This document shows, one piece after another, positions 15,600 to 24,359 of a stretch of DNA of 64,000 nt (position 1 is the first letter of the stretch; the number at the start of each line of letters is the position of its first letter). The position numbers were made by a program, and so were the translations under genes. The notes beneath the pieces are model-generated. The model had not been told where the DNA came from, searched no databases, and saw nothing but the letters and a program-made list of their open reading frames with translations. Source of the DNA: Pseudarthrobacter cellobiosi (GTDB lineage: Bacteria; Actinomycetota; Actinomycetes; Actinomycetales; Micrococcaceae); the NCBI RefSeq assembly GCF_023913755.1, contig NZ_JAMXBJ010000045.1:1-64000 (forward strand). Direction: 5' to 3'.

Positions 15600-16982
15600 C
15601 TAGAAGCCGCTGCCTCCGGCGTCGGCCGCCATGTTGGCGAAGCGCGAGTAGTGGCCCTGGAAGGCCACCACGATGTCCTTGGTGGGGCCGTTACGGTGCT
15701 TGGCGATCAGGATGTCCGCCTCGCCTGCGCGCGGGGATTCCTTGTCATAGACGTCCTCACGGTGCAGCAGGATGACCATGTCCGCATCCTGCTCGATGGA
15801 GCCGGATTCGCGGAGGTCAGAGACCATGGGCCGCTTGTCCTGGCGCTGCTCGGAGCCACGGTTGAGCTGCGACAGGGCGATGACCGGAACCTGGAGTTCC
15901 TTGGCCAGCAGCTTCAGCGCACGGGAGAACTCGGAGACTTCCTGCTGGCGTGACTCCACTTTCTTGCCGGAGCTCATGAGCTGCAGGTAATCCAGGATCA
16001 CGAGCTTCAGGTCATGCTGCTGCTTGAGGCGGCGGCACTTGGCCCTGATTTCCATCAGCGACATGTTCGGGCTGTCATCGATGAAGAGCGGGGCATCATT
16101 CATCCTGCCCATGGTGGTGGCGATCTTGGACCATTGCTCGTCCTTGATGGTGCCCTTGCGAAGGTCCTGCAGGCCGATGGTTGCCTCGGCGGACAACAGG
16201 CGCATGGCGATTTCATTCCGGCCCATTTCGAGAGAGAACATGACCGTGGCCAGATTGTTCTTGATGGCCGCAGAGCGGGCGAAGTCTAGGGCAAACGTGG
16301 ACTTACCAACTGCCGGACGGGCGGCGATGACGATCATCTGCCCCGGGTGCAGTCCATGCGTGAGTTCATCGAGTTCGTAGAACCCCGTTGGCACACCGGT
16401 CATGCCTTCCCCGCGGTGTCCGGACGCTTCGATCTCGTCCACCGTGGCTTCCATGACGTCCTTGAGGACCACATAGTCCTCTGCTGTGCGCCGCTCCGCC
16501 ACGGCGTAAACCTCGGCCTGTGCCTGGTTGACCAGGTCCTCCACCTCACCGTCGGAGCCGTATCCCAGCTGGACGATTTTGGTGCCTGCGTTGACGAGCC
16601 GGCGCAGAATGGCGCGCTCTGCCACGATTTCGGCGTAGTAGCCGGCATTGGCGGCCGTGGGCACAGTCTGGATGAGCTCGTGCAGGTAGGCGGGTCCGCC
16701 GATCCGGTTGATCTCTGCGCGCTTGGTCAGTTCGTCCGAGACGGTAACCGCATCCGCCGGCTCGCCGCGGCCGTAGAGGTCGATGATCGCCTCGTAGATG
16801 GTCTCGTGCGCAGGCCGGTAGAAGTCCTGGCCGCGGAGGATTTCCACAACGTCCGCGATGGCGTCCTTGGACAGCATCATGCCGCCGAGGACGGACTGCT
16901 CGGCGGGAATGTCCTGTGGTGGCTTACGGCTGCCTTCTGATCCGCGGGTACCCTCGATCGAGTCCAGGTGCGTTACTGACAA
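15600..16982 (-). CDS. dnaB: Replicative DNA helicase DnaB
   Basis: The 460-residue product has the N-terminal DnaB domain (QDIPAEQSVLGGMMLS) and the RecA-like C-terminal ATPase with Walker A (ARPAVGKST), Walker B (LVILDYLQLM) and the arginine-finger region (VPVIALSQLNRG). It unwinds DNA at the replication fork as a hexamer. The start is a TTG at 16982 (SVTHLDS), with GGAGG about 9 nt upstream; longer readings to 17066 have no family support. There is no intein. It lies on the same strand as rplI, as in other Actinobacteria, but about 4.3 kb from it. Confidence 0.95.
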   Translation of the reverse strand: MSVTHLDSIEGTRGSEGSRKPPQDIPAEQSVLGGMMLSKDAIADVVEILRGQDFYRPAHETIYEAIIDLYGRGEPADAVTVSDELTKRAEINRIGGPAYLHELIQTVPTAANAGYYAEIVAERAILRRLVNAGTKIVQLGYGSDGEVEDLVNQAQAEVYAVAERRTAEDYVVLKDVMEATVDEIEASGHRGEGMTGVPTGFYELDELTHGLHPGQMIVIAARPAVGKSTFALDFARSAAIKNNLATVMFSLEMGRNEIAMRLLSAEATIGLQDLRKGTIKDEQWSKIATTMGRMNDAPLFIDDSPNMSLMEIRAKCRRLKQQHDLKLVILDYLQLMSSGKKVESRQQEVSEFSRALKLLAKELQVPVIALSQLNRGSEQRQDKRPMVSDLRESGSIEQDADMVILLHREDVYDKESPRAGEADILIAKHRNGPTKDIVVAFQGHYSRFANMAADAGGSGF

Positions 16983-17672
16983 AGCTGCCGTCCTCCATAG
17001 TGTGCCGCGACTTGATGCGGCGAGTAAGTCATTTACCTGCCGGGCGCCCTCCTGCGGGACCTCCACGGGACGGCATACGTTCAGGTCTATCAGCGGCCTC
17101 CGACAATGAAGCCCGGCGGGCCCGATTGAAGTCTGCGCAACATTTGAGTCTGCGCAAGGCGCGTGGGAGTTATCCCCATGTTCCGCAAGTTATCCACAAA
17201 AAGCGCCGCAGCAGCCGGACCGAAGTCGTCCACTGCTGCGACAGCACATGTCCGCGACGGCGTCATGGCGCCCCAAAAGCAGGTATCCCGCAACGGTAGC
17301 CGCCACCGCCCCAGCGTCCAAGCCCACCAACCCGGAGGGCTGTGGATAACCTGTGCACTAAGGGGCATAGCTTGTGCACAGCCTGTGGGTGAACCTGTGG
17401 AAACAAAAAAACTTTTGCCGTATATATGCGTCTGACCTGCGAAAACGTTCGTCGAGGATGTGGACTAAATTCTTTTTTTCTCAACCTTCATCCACAGCTT
17501 GCGGCGTGGCGCTGTTGAAAGATCTGGCTTTCCGAGCGTCTCCGTCGGCGATTCATGCCCGTTTGGTGATGCGCGGCACACCGCCGGGCATCTTTTGACG
17601 CCGCAGCGAATCGGCTGTATGCAACGGCAGGAATGTGCTGTGGATAACGGGCATCTGGCATAAGCTCTGACT
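16983..17672. other. Gene-free region with a cluster of DnaA-box-like sequences
   Basis: The consensus DnaA box TTATCCACA occurs at 17190-17198 (+) and as TGTGGATAA at 17341-17349 and 17639-17647 (-). Near matches are TTATCCCCA (17170), TTGTGCACA (17372), TGTGGAAAC (17396, minus) and TCATCCACA (17488). An AT-rich stretch with A7 and T7 runs lies at 17401-17482. No convincing ORF fits. The region also must hold the dnaB promoter. No dnaA or dnaN is present, so it is not clearly oriC. Confidence 0.6.
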
Positions 17673-18128
17673 ATGGGCGATGTACTGATGGTGTTTCTGC
17701 CGGCTGGCGTGTTGGCGGCGATAATCTGGGCATTTACGACGGCCCTCAGACCCCGTGATTCCGGGACCTCCGACGCCGAGAAGTACCAGCAGGACCTGGC
17801 CAGGCGCTCTGCGGAGCACTATGCCGAGCAGGTGCGCGTCGCAACAGCCGTGCGTGTCCGCCTGGAAGCCAACACCCGGCCCAGCCAGAACGAACAGCAG
17901 CAATCGCAGCAGGAAGACCATGCCCGGGCAGCACGGCGCGGGCAGTCCGGAGCGGGTGCCGGCCAGTATGGCTATGCGGCGCTGCCCGGCGGGATTCTGG
18001 ACCCTCAGCTGGCCATGCAGTTGCAGACAATGGCGCACGAAGGGCATAAGATCCAGGCCATCAAACTCCTCCGCCAGGCAACCCAAACGGACCTGGCGAC
18101 AGCCAAAAAGTATGTAGATCGGCTTTAG
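17673..18128 (+). CDS. Membrane-anchored protein with L7/L12-like C-terminal domain
   Basis: The 151-residue product has an N-terminal membrane helix (VFLPAGVLAAIIWAFTTAL), a charged Gln-rich linker, and a C-terminal segment EGHKIQAIKLLRQ plus DLATAKKYVDRL. That segment matches the helix pair of the ribosomal protein L7/L12 C-terminal domain, the part that binds translation GTPases. It is not a ribosomal protein: it has a membrane anchor and no L10-binding N-domain. The next gene, 2 bp on, is a relative, so the two are an operon pair. Function unknown. Confidence 0.65.
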   Translation: MGDVLMVFLPAGVLAAIIWAFTTALRPRDSGTSDAEKYQQDLARRSAEHYAEQVRVATAVRVRLEANTRPSQNEQQQSQQEDHARAARRGQSGAGAGQYGYAALPGGILDPQLAMQLQTMAHEGHKIQAIKLLRQATQTDLATAKKYVDRL

Positions 18129-18130
18129 AA

Positions 18131-18700
18131 ATGGAATCGCTCGTGATCCCCGTTATTATCCTCGCGGTCGTGGCCGCCGGTGTCGCACTGGCTGCCCGGA
18201 CGGTCAGCAGGCGGCAGGCGGCCGTCAAGCAGGCCGGCACGGCCCCTGCGCCGGATCCGGTTGAGGTGGCCCGCCTGGCCGCCGCCAAGCTCTCTGAGGA
18301 CCAGCACCGCAGGTTGTACGCGCTGATTGCCCAGGGACAAGCGATGGCGGCCATCAAGCTGTACTACGAGGCCACAGGAGAAGGCCTGCGGGCATCCCGG
18401 GACGCGGTGGGGGCGTTGGCCGCCCATCCGCAGGCCTACCGCAGCCCTGCCGCTGAAGTGGTGGCAGAGTCCGACGATGACGACACGCCCCAGCGGTTCC
18501 CCTACCGCTACCGCGCCATTGCCAGCAAGGGCGACGTGACGCGTGAGGTCAGCAGCAATATGCTCAACGACGAGATCTACGGCCGCATCCGCACGCTGGC
18601 GCGCAGTGGCGACACCGAAGGCGCCGCCACTGCGCTGACCAGGCACTCGGACATCTCCCTGAAACAGGCACGCGAGTTCATCGCCCTCCTGGACGACTAG
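18131..18700 (+). CDS. Membrane-anchored protein with two degenerate L7/L12-like modules
   Basis: The 189-residue product starts with a membrane helix (VIPVIILAVVAAGVALAA). Two helix-pair modules follow: GQAMAAIKLYYEATGEGL with ASRDAVGAL near residues 75-105, and GDTEGAATALTRHSDISLKQA with REFIALLDD at the C-terminus. Both share the K-x-A-I-K-x-(L/V)-R then L-x-x-A-(K/R) pattern of the L7/L12 CTD. It follows the preceding gene after 2 bp. A 12-bp repeat of its 3' end (TGGACGACTAGG) lies just downstream. Function unknown. Confidence 0.6.
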   Translation: MESLVIPVIILAVVAAGVALAARTVSRRQAAVKQAGTAPAPDPVEVARLAAAKLSEDQHRRLYALIAQGQAMAAIKLYYEATGEGLRASRDAVGALAAHPQAYRSPAAEVVAESDDDDTPQRFPYRYRAIASKGDVTREVSSNMLNDEIYGRIRTLARSGDTEGAATALTRHSDISLKQAREFIALLDD

Positions 18701-18767
18701 GGCTTATGGACGACTAGGCTCCTGGACCCCAGGGCTCTCAGCCACGGCACAGCGCACCGTCCGGCTG

Positions 18768-19142
18768 TCAGAAGTCGAAGATGTCTCCCAGCCAGCCTTC
18801 TTTCTTTTTGGGCCGCCGGCGGTCGCGGTCATACCCCGGCTTGTCGTACTTCCGGTCGTCGTAGCGCGGCTGGTCGTAACGGGGCTGCTCGTACCGCGGC
18901 TGCTCGCGGCGGGGTTCAAAGTTCGGATACAGCGGGGGCGGAACCGGAGCAGCGACAGGCGCCGCGGCCGCCGGGCGCGCCGGCGTAGGAGCGCTGCCGC
19001 CCATGGCGTCGTTGGCGCGGTCGATGATTTTGTCCAGCTCACCGCGGTCCAGCCAAACGCCGCGGCACCGCGGGCAGTAGTCGATCTCGACGCCGCTGCG
19101 TTCGCTCATGATCAGGTCAATTGAATCCACAGGACACTTCAT
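18768..19142 (-). CDS. TFIIB-type zinc-ribbon protein with PRYDQ repeats
   Basis: The 124-residue product has an N-terminal zf-TFIIB domain with Cys-x2-Asp at MKCPVD and CPRCRGVWLDRGEL, then an Ala/Pro linker and a charged Tyr-rich repeat region (PRYEQ, PRYDQ, PRYDD, RKYDK). It ends KKKEGWLGDIFDF. The zinc ribbon seems to keep Cys3 and Cys15-18 positions. Such short proteins are common in Actinobacteria with no firm function. The repeats look disordered. Confidence 0.7.
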   Translation of the reverse strand: MKCPVDSIDLIMSERSGVEIDYCPRCRGVWLDRGELDKIIDRANDAMGGSAPTPARPAAAAPVAAPVPPPLYPNFEPRREQPRYEQPRYDQPRYDDRKYDKPGYDRDRRRPKKKEGWLGDIFDF

Positions 19143-19247
19143 GTTCCGGTCAACGACCGGGGAGACCGAATAGTTCGGCAGCCGGGACCCCGGCGCTGAC
19201 GGGAAGAACTTTGCGGGAAGGGCGCGGACCTTGCGGACCAGCCCGCC

Positions 19248-19874
19248 TTAGCGTCCGCCGGAAATGCCCGCCAGGAGCTGCTCGAACGGCAGGGACTCCA
19301 GGGCCGCCGGCTTGCGGCCGGGCTGATCCTCCGCCAGGAGGGCGGCAAACTCAGCCGCCGCACGGTCGATCCGCGACGAGAGGGGCGAGCCGCCGTCGTC
19401 CGTGTTTCCCCAGTCCTGGGGGCCGGCGAAAACGGCCGTAGCGGCCATCCGGGTGCGCAGGTAGCTGAACAGCGGGCGCATCGCGTACTCGAGAACCATC
19501 TGGTGGCGGTCCGTGCCGCCCGTGGCACCCAGGAGCACAGCCTTCCCGTCCAGTGACTTGGGGTCCAGGACGTCAATGAAGGACTTGAACAGGCCGCTGT
19601 AGGAGGCGCTGAACACCGGGCTGACGGCAATGATGCCATCGGAAGCCTCCACGCCGGCAATGACATCCGCCAGGCGAGGAGCCGCATAGCCGGTGACAAA
19701 GTTGTTGGCGATGTCCACCGCGAGGTCCCGGAGCTCAAGGACCTCAACCTTCACCTCGAAACCGGCATCGGCGAGGCGGTGCTCTGCTGCAACGGCGAGC
19801 TGGTCGGCGAGCAGCCTGCTCGAGGACGGCACGCCCAGGCCGGCGGACAGTACGGTGATGCGGCGGGTTTCCAC
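19248..19874 (-). CDS. NADPH-dependent FMN reductase (CE1759 family)
   Basis: The 208-residue flavodoxin-like product has the phosphate-binding loop near its start (SAGLGVPSSSRLLADQLA), the middle motif GIIAVSPVFSASYSGLFKSFID and GATGGTDRH. These match FMN reductases that supply reduced flavin to LLM-type monooxygenases. No monooxygenase partner is adjacent. It is cytoplasmic and intact. The ATG start is preceded by AGGAGTCC. Confidence 0.85.
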   Translation of the reverse strand: METRRITVLSAGLGVPSSSRLLADQLAVAAEHRLADAGFEVKVEVLELRDLAVDIANNFVTGYAAPRLADVIAGVEASDGIIAVSPVFSASYSGLFKSFIDVLDPKSLDGKAVLLGATGGTDRHQMVLEYAMRPLFSYLRTRMAATAVFAGPQDWGNTDDGGSPLSSRIDRAAAEFAALLAEDQPGRKPAALESLPFEQLLAGISGGR

Positions 19875-19963
19875 TTGGACTCCTGAGGTTCGGTACAGCC
19901 TATGTTACATGTGTTTGCATGCACCTTGGTAACCAGCAGCGGTCGGCGTTTATTCCACAGGCG

Positions 19964-20687
19964 CTAGAGCAGCACTGCGCCGCGCCTGCGTTGAAGCTGC
20001 CCGCGACAGGGTCCTCGGCGGCAGCGTCCCCCCGGGATGAAGGTCCGAACCTCAAAGTCAGTTCCGGCGTCCGCAGCATGCGGTCCGATCACACCCACTT
20101 TCAGGCAGCCAGGGCGGCGAAGTCCGGCCTGATGCCGAGCACCCGTCCGGCGGACTCCAGGAGCACGCCGATCCATTCGGGGCCGTTGACCAGCCAGGTG
20201 GCATCCAGAAGCGCCGGGCGGGGCAGGCGAAGGCCCGCAGCGATCCGCGCCAGGTCCGCTTCCGCCACCGGCCCGGAGCGCGTCAGGGGCGGCGCGGCGA
20301 AGGCCCGCCGTCCGCCGTCCGCCGTCGAGCTTCACGCGGACCAGGCCGGCCGCGCACTCCTGGACCAGGACCCCGCCCCGCTTCGGGAGGCCACCGGCGT
20401 CGAGCCACGCGTGCGCAGACCCCAATGTGGGGTGCCCGGCAAAAGGGAATTCCTCGTGGCCGGTGAAGATGCGGACGCGGTAGTCGGCATCGGGATGCGT
20501 CGGCGGCAGTAGAAACGTGGTCTCCGACAGGTTGGTCCAGTTGGCAAACTGTTGCATCTGTTCTGTGGTGAGGTCCACGGCATCACCAACCACTGCGAGC
20601 GGGATTGCCCCGGTAGGGTTCGTCTGTGAATACGTCCACCTGGGTGAACGGACGACGGCGGCGCGCGGGGGAGGAATTCTGGCTCAC
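19964..20687 (-). pseudogene. Decayed PhzF-like isomerase/epimerase gene
   Basis: The minus strand shows pieces of a PhzF family protein in several frames: PFTQVDVFTDEPYRGNP, VVGDAVDLTTEQMQQF, NLSETTFLLPP, FTGHEEFPFAGHPTLGSAHA, then PEWIGVLLESAG, GPHAADAGTDFEVRTFIPG and AAEDPVAGSFNAG. The first break is one extra C near 20608 (CCCGCTC for CCGCTC). The second is at a 7-bp tandem repeat CGCCGTC x3 (20306-20326). Others are near 20105 and in a G run near 20037. The 3' end is lost. A GTG at 20687 could be the original start. Confidence 0.8.
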
Positions 20688-20752
20688 CGCCGCAGGCTAT
20701 CACCCGGAGCGGCCTGGCTGACAAGTGAGCCGTGCTCTGGGAGACTTCCGTC

Positions 20753-21175
20753 ATGGCAGAAAACAAGACCCAGGCAACCGGCGGGTCAGTGGAAGAATTC
20801 CTGGCCGCAGTGGAGCACCCTGTACGGCGCGCTGATGGCTTTGCACTCCTGGACCTCATGCGGGAAATCACAGGACAGGAAGCCTTCATGTGGGGTCTGA
20901 CGATCGTGGGATTCGGCAGCTACCACTACAAGTACCAGAGCGGGCGGGAAGGCGATGCGCCCGCCGTCGCGTTCTCGCCGCGCAAGGCGAACCTGGTGCT
21001 GTACGGCCTCACCGATGGACCCGCCGCCGACCGGCTGCTTCCCGAACTCGGCAAGCACAAGACGAGCACAGCCTGCCTCTACGTCAACAAGTTGGACGAC
21101 GTGGACCGTGACGTCCTCGCGGAGATGATCCGGACCGGATACCACCATGTCATGGCGGAGATCCACCAGCCCTGA
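20753..21175 (+). CDS. DUF1801 domain protein
   Basis: The 140-residue product has the DUF1801 (YdhG-like) signature: SVEEFLAAVEHPVRRADG, WGLTIVGFGSYHYKY and a C-terminal LPELGKHKTSTACLYVNKLDDVD. The family is widespread, small and soluble, and its function is unestablished. I start at the ATG at 20753 (MAENKTQ); an ATG-like start 21 bp earlier is possible. It is convergent with rplI and a shared terminator lies between them. Confidence 0.85.
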   Translation: MAENKTQATGGSVEEFLAAVEHPVRRADGFALLDLMREITGQEAFMWGLTIVGFGSYHYKYQSGREGDAPAVAFSPRKANLVLYGLTDGPAADRLLPELGKHKTSTACLYVNKLDDVDRDVLAEMIRTGYHHVMAEIHQP

Positions 21176-21190
21176 TCTCTACCCCGAGTT

Positions 21191-21235
21191 GGCATTTGGC
21201 GGCAGTCCCGGGCTCCGACACTGCCGCCAAGTGCC
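21191..21235. repeat. 16-bp inverted repeat downstream of the DUF1801 gene
   Basis: GGCATTTGGCGGCAGT (21191-21206) pairs with ACTGCCGCCAAGTGCC (21220-21235) with one G:T mismatch and a 13-nt loop. It sits just before a separate, stronger terminator. It looks like a dispersed REP-type palindrome rather than a terminator. Confidence 0.55.
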
Positions 21236-21260
21236 ATGTCGGCGCAGCGCAGGGCACATA

Positions 21261-21296
21261 AAACCCCCGCTGCCGGTGACGGCAACGGGGGTTTTT
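21261..21296. terminator. Bidirectional intrinsic terminator
   Basis: AAACCCCCGCTGCCG (21261-21275) and CGGCAACGGGGGTTTTT pair around GTGA with one mismatch. A residues on one side and T residues on the other let it act in both directions, for the DUF1801 gene and for the rpsF-rplI operon. Confidence 0.85.
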
Positions 21297-21326
21297 GTGC
21301 AGTTTGAGGCTGCGTAGCCGGAAAGG

Positions 21327-21779
21327 CTACTTACCTGCGACTACGTTGAGTTCGATCACAGCGGCAACGTCGGCGTGAAGACGTACGTTGGCCTGGTAGG
21401 AACCAACCGACTTGATGTGAGTCGGCAGTTCAACCTTGCGCTTGTCGATGCGGCCAAGGCCAGCGGCCTCAACAGCGTCGGCGACGTCGGCCTGCTTGAC
21501 GGTGCCGAACAGGCGTCCGGTCTCGCCAGCCTTGACGACGAGCTTGACCGGCTTGGCGGAGAGTGCAGCGGCCTGCTTCTGAGCGTCTTCCAGGGAAGCG
21601 TGCTCGCGGGCGGCGCGGGCAGCCTTGATGGACTCAACCTGCTTCTCGCCACCCTTCGACCAGGTCAGGGCGAAGTTGCGGGGCAGCAGGTAGTTACGTG
21701 CGTAACCGTCCTTAACCTCGACAACGTCGCCAGCGGCACCGAGACCGGTTACTTCGTGGGTCAGAATGAGCTTTGCCAT
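21327..21779 (-). CDS. rplI: 50S ribosomal protein L9
   Basis: The 150-residue product has the full two-domain L9 sequence: [20 protein letters not shown], the motif [14 protein letters not shown] and the C-terminal domain [16 protein letters not shown]. It binds 23S rRNA near the L1 stalk. The start has GGAAGGGA upstream. It is the last gene of the rpsF-ssb-rpsR-rplI operon; dnaB lies further along the same strand. Confidence 0.97.
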   Translation of the reverse strand: MAKLILTHEVTGLGAAGDVVEVKDGYARNYLLPRNFALTWSKGGEKQVESIKAARAAREHASLEDAQKQAAALSAKPVKLVVKAGETGRLFGTVKQADVADAVEAAGLGRIDKRKVELPTHIKSVGSYQANVRLHADVAAVIELNVVAGK

Positions 21780-21796
21780 GTTAGTCAGTCCCTTCC

Positions 21797-22036
21797 TTAG
21801 CCGCGGCCAGCGCCGGAGTAGGGCAGCAGTGCAACTTCGCGGGCGTTCTTGATTGCCTGGGCGATCTTGCGCTGTTCCTGCACCGTGACGCCAGTGACGC
21901 GACGGGCGCGGATCTTTCCGCGGTCGGAGATGAACTTGCGCAGCAATGCTACGTCCTTGTAGTCGATGACAGTGATGTCAGCGGCCTTCAAGGGGTTGGA
22001 CTTTGGTTTGGGCTTACGGAGTTCAGCCTTAGCCAT
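21797..22036 (-). CDS. rpsR: 30S ribosomal protein S18
   Basis: The 79-residue product is a canonical S18 with [19 protein letters not shown] and [13 protein letters not shown]. It has no Cys, so it is the zinc-independent (C-minus) form. It binds with S6 on the 30S platform, and S6 is encoded in the same operon. Start preceded by TAGGAGCTC. Confidence 0.97.
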   Translation of the reverse strand: MAKAELRKPKPKSNPLKAADITVIDYKDVALLRKFISDRGKIRARRVTGVTVQEQRKIAQAIKNAREVALLPYSGAGRG

Positions 22037-22164
22037 CGTGGAGCTCCTATTCTATGGAGCCCGTGGATGTTGATCCACGGGATGGTGGTGGTCCGACGGC
22101 GGCAGTCACGTCAGGTGCCTTGCGGCACCTTCGGCGGTCCCGGCGTCGGGCCTAAATGATTGGT

Positions 22165-22746
22165 TTAGAAGGGAGGTTCGGAATCGGGGCCGTTGCCCCA
22201 GCCGCCGCCTGCGTTGGATACACCGGGCGTTGCCCAGGGATCCTCCTGTGCAGCCTGCTGGTTGCCGCCACCGAAGCCTCCACCGGAGTTGCCGCCCTGG
22301 TTTCCACCAGAGTTGCCGCCTCCGAAGCCACCGCCGCTGTTGCCGCCGCCGAAGCCACCCTGCCCACCCTGACCGCCGGAGCGCTGGGTGCGGTTGACCT
22401 TGGCATTGGCGTAACGCAGGCTCGGGCCGATTTCATCGACTTCGAGCTCGATAACGGTGCGCTTTTCGCCTTCTTTTGTTTCGTAGGAACGGCTCTTCAA
22501 ACGGCCGGAAACGATCACGCGCATGCCCTTGGTGAGGGACTCGGCAACGTTCTCGGCTGCTTCACGCCATACCGCTGCGCGGAGGAACAGGGTTTCCCCG
22601 TCCTTCCACTCATTGGACTGGCGGTCAAAGGTGCGCGGGGTGGAAGCGATGGTGAAGTTCGCTACTGCCGAACCTGACGGTGTGAACCGCAATTCCGGGT
22701 CATTGGTGAGATTACCGATGACCGTAATAGTGGTTTCGCCTGCCAT
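22165..22746 (-). CDS. ssb: Single-stranded DNA-binding protein
   Basis: The 193-residue product has the OB-fold domain ([47 protein letters not shown]) up to about residue 115. A Gly/Asn/Gln-rich disordered linker follows, and the acidic interaction tip DSEPPF ends the protein. It coats ssDNA and recruits repair and replication proteins. The linker is encoded by imperfect repeats. Start preceded by AGGAGG. Confidence 0.96.
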   Translation of the reverse strand: MAGETTITVIGNLTNDPELRFTPSGSAVANFTIASTPRTFDRQSNEWKDGETLFLRAAVWREAAENVAESLTKGMRVIVSGRLKSRSYETKEGEKRTVIELEVDEIGPSLRYANAKVNRTQRSGGQGGQGGFGGGNSGGGFGGGNSGGNQGGNSGGGFGGGNQQAAQEDPWATPGVSNAGGGWGNGPDSEPPF

Positions 22747-22819
22747 CTACTGCCTCCTTGTTCGATCCTGGGTGAAGAATTCGATCCTGCGGGGTAAAGA
22801 ATGAAGATCGGAGCTGAAA

Positions 22820-23125
22820 TTACTCAGCAACAACCTTCTGCTCTTCGGGGCGGGTGATCTTGGTGCGCATGATGGTCTCGTTAAGAGACAGCTGGCGGTC
22901 AAGTTCCTTGGCGGTGTCCGGCTTGGCGGTGAAGTTCACCACGGCGTAGATACCTTCGGACTTCTTCTTGATTTCGTAAGCCAGTCGACGACGGCCCCAG
23001 ATGTCAACCTTTTCGATGGTTCCACCATCGTTGGTGATGACGTTCAGGAACTTCTGAAGCGACGGCTCAACGGTACGCTCTTCGACCTCGGGGTCGATGA
23101 TTACCATCAATTCGTAAGGACGCAT
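22820..23125 (-). CDS. rpsF: 30S ribosomal protein S6
   Basis: The 101-residue product [19 protein letters not shown] is canonical S6, with [18 protein letters not shown]. It is the first gene of the operon. I start at ATG 23125 with AAGGAGGTG upstream; the in-frame GTG at 23137 overlaps the ribosome-binding site. The promoter must lie in 23130-23290, next to a decayed methyltransferase gene. Confidence 0.96.
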   Translation of the reverse strand: MRPYELMVIIDPEVEERTVEPSLQKFLNVITNDGGTIEKVDIWGRRRLAYEIKKKSEGIYAVVNFTAKPDTAKELDRQLSLNETIMRTKITRPEEQKVVAE

Positions 23126-23289
23126 ATGTGAACCCACCTCCTTTGGGCTAAGCGGTTACGGCATTTCCGTAACAGGAGGTTCATTTGCGATGCCGTGCGA
23201 TGCCCAGCCAACAGAACGGAGGCAGGGCGCAGCACAGACTTCAATATCTTAGTGCATTTGAACCGGATAGGCGATTCGCGCTTGACTCA

Positions 23290-23884
23290 AGGCTAGGCGC
23301 CATGGTCCCGAGGCGGAAGCCGGAGTGTGCGTATGTGGAAAACTTCACCAACAAGTGGGCCTGCAAGAGGGCAACGTTTGCGAGGGCTGACGAGTGGACG
23401 CTTCCAAGCGACGAGATCTGCGTATTCCCTTTCCAAGACGATGCCCCTATGGGGTTTCTTCTTTCTTCGGCTCACGTTGCCTGGGCCTGGAAGCAGGGGC
23501 AACTTTGAAAGCTGACCTTGCGTATGCAAGTACGTCCGTCTTCGAAACGTTCCCCTGGCCGGGCCCCATTACCCCGGCGCAACGCGAGGCTGTCGCGGAA
23601 CTCGGCCGCGCCGTCGTCGAACGCCGGCAGGAAATCTGGATGGCGGAAAACTTCGGCCTGACCAAGCTCTAGAACCTCGTGGACGATGGCGGCTACGCGG
23701 ACCTGAGAAGCTGTACAAGCAGCTGGTTGAAGCCGTGGCCGCCTGTTACGGCTGGCCGAAATCCATAGCGCAGGACCCGGCGGAGATCGTCCGGCGGCTG
23801 ACCCAGCTCAACAAGGACATCACGGAGGGAACCCGCAGCTACGATCCCTTCGGCTTAGCGCCTGTCAGCGAAGCGGCCGAATAG
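23290..23884 (+). pseudogene. C-terminal remnant of a restriction-modification DNA methyltransferase
   Basis: Reading across frames gives YVENFTNKWACKRATFA, WTLPSDEICVFPFQDD, GFLLSSAHVAWAWK, then TLKADLAYASTSVFETFPWP, REAVAELGRAVVERRQEIW, GLTKL-stop-NLVDDGGYADL, and KLYKQLVEAVAACYGWPKS with RRLTQLNKDITEG and YDPFG, ending TAG. This is the target-recognition/C-terminal region of large type II (MmeI-like) class I SAM-dependent DNA methyltransferases. Lesions are a frameshift near 23508, a TAG near 23671 where Tyr is expected, and a frameshift near 23710. The catalytic part is absent. Confidence 0.75.
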
Positions 23885-24300
23885 CGCCTTCCCCGCCGCC
23901 GCTGAGTTCACTGGTGCGAGCGTGCGCTGGCCGCAGGGACCTGCCGCGGGCTGGGCCACAGGAGCCCTGGTGTACGTCGCCTGCGTGTGGGTGTTGATCG
24001 TGCGCATGGATCCGCAGCAAGCTTCCGATCCAAGCCGTTTGAATCCGCGGATTCGGCGCGAAGCCTTGAAGCACAGCCTGCATTCCTACATATTTGTGCC
24101 GTCATCCTGGCCGCCACCATCAACCCGAGGCTGGGACTGGCGGCCTAATTGGACCCCCAACTGCACTCCGGCTCGAGGCAGAAAGTCTCTGGTGCCCGCA
24201 GCAGAACAGGTCTATATTGGCAAGAACGGCTGGGTACCGTACTGGACGCAATGAGGCGGCCAGGAAAGCCGGTCCGCGTGTCGCGCAAGCGGCTGGATGG
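23885..24300 (+). other. Non-coding stretch with possible DUF1345 remnant
   Basis: No intact gene fits here. One frame around 23940-24030 reads GWATGALVYVACVWVLIVRMD, which resembles the start of DUF1345 membrane proteins, but it soon loses the family. Another frame gives AVILAATINPRLGLAA ending in a stop at about 24148. The rest shows nothing I can support. It is probably more gene debris between the methyltransferase remnant and the LuxR regulator. Confidence 0.3.
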
Positions 24301-24359
24301 ACCCAGGATTTTGGATAGAGCAAGCAGTTCGGTCTCCTTCTTCGATGGATGGGGACCAC

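Noticed and set aside
15600..16982. Intein in dnaB
   Set aside because: The reading frame has normal DnaB length (460 residues) with no inserted splicing domain.
16983..17672. Chromosomal origin oriC
   Set aside because: The boxes fit, but dnaA, dnaN and rpmH are not here, so an origin cannot be claimed.
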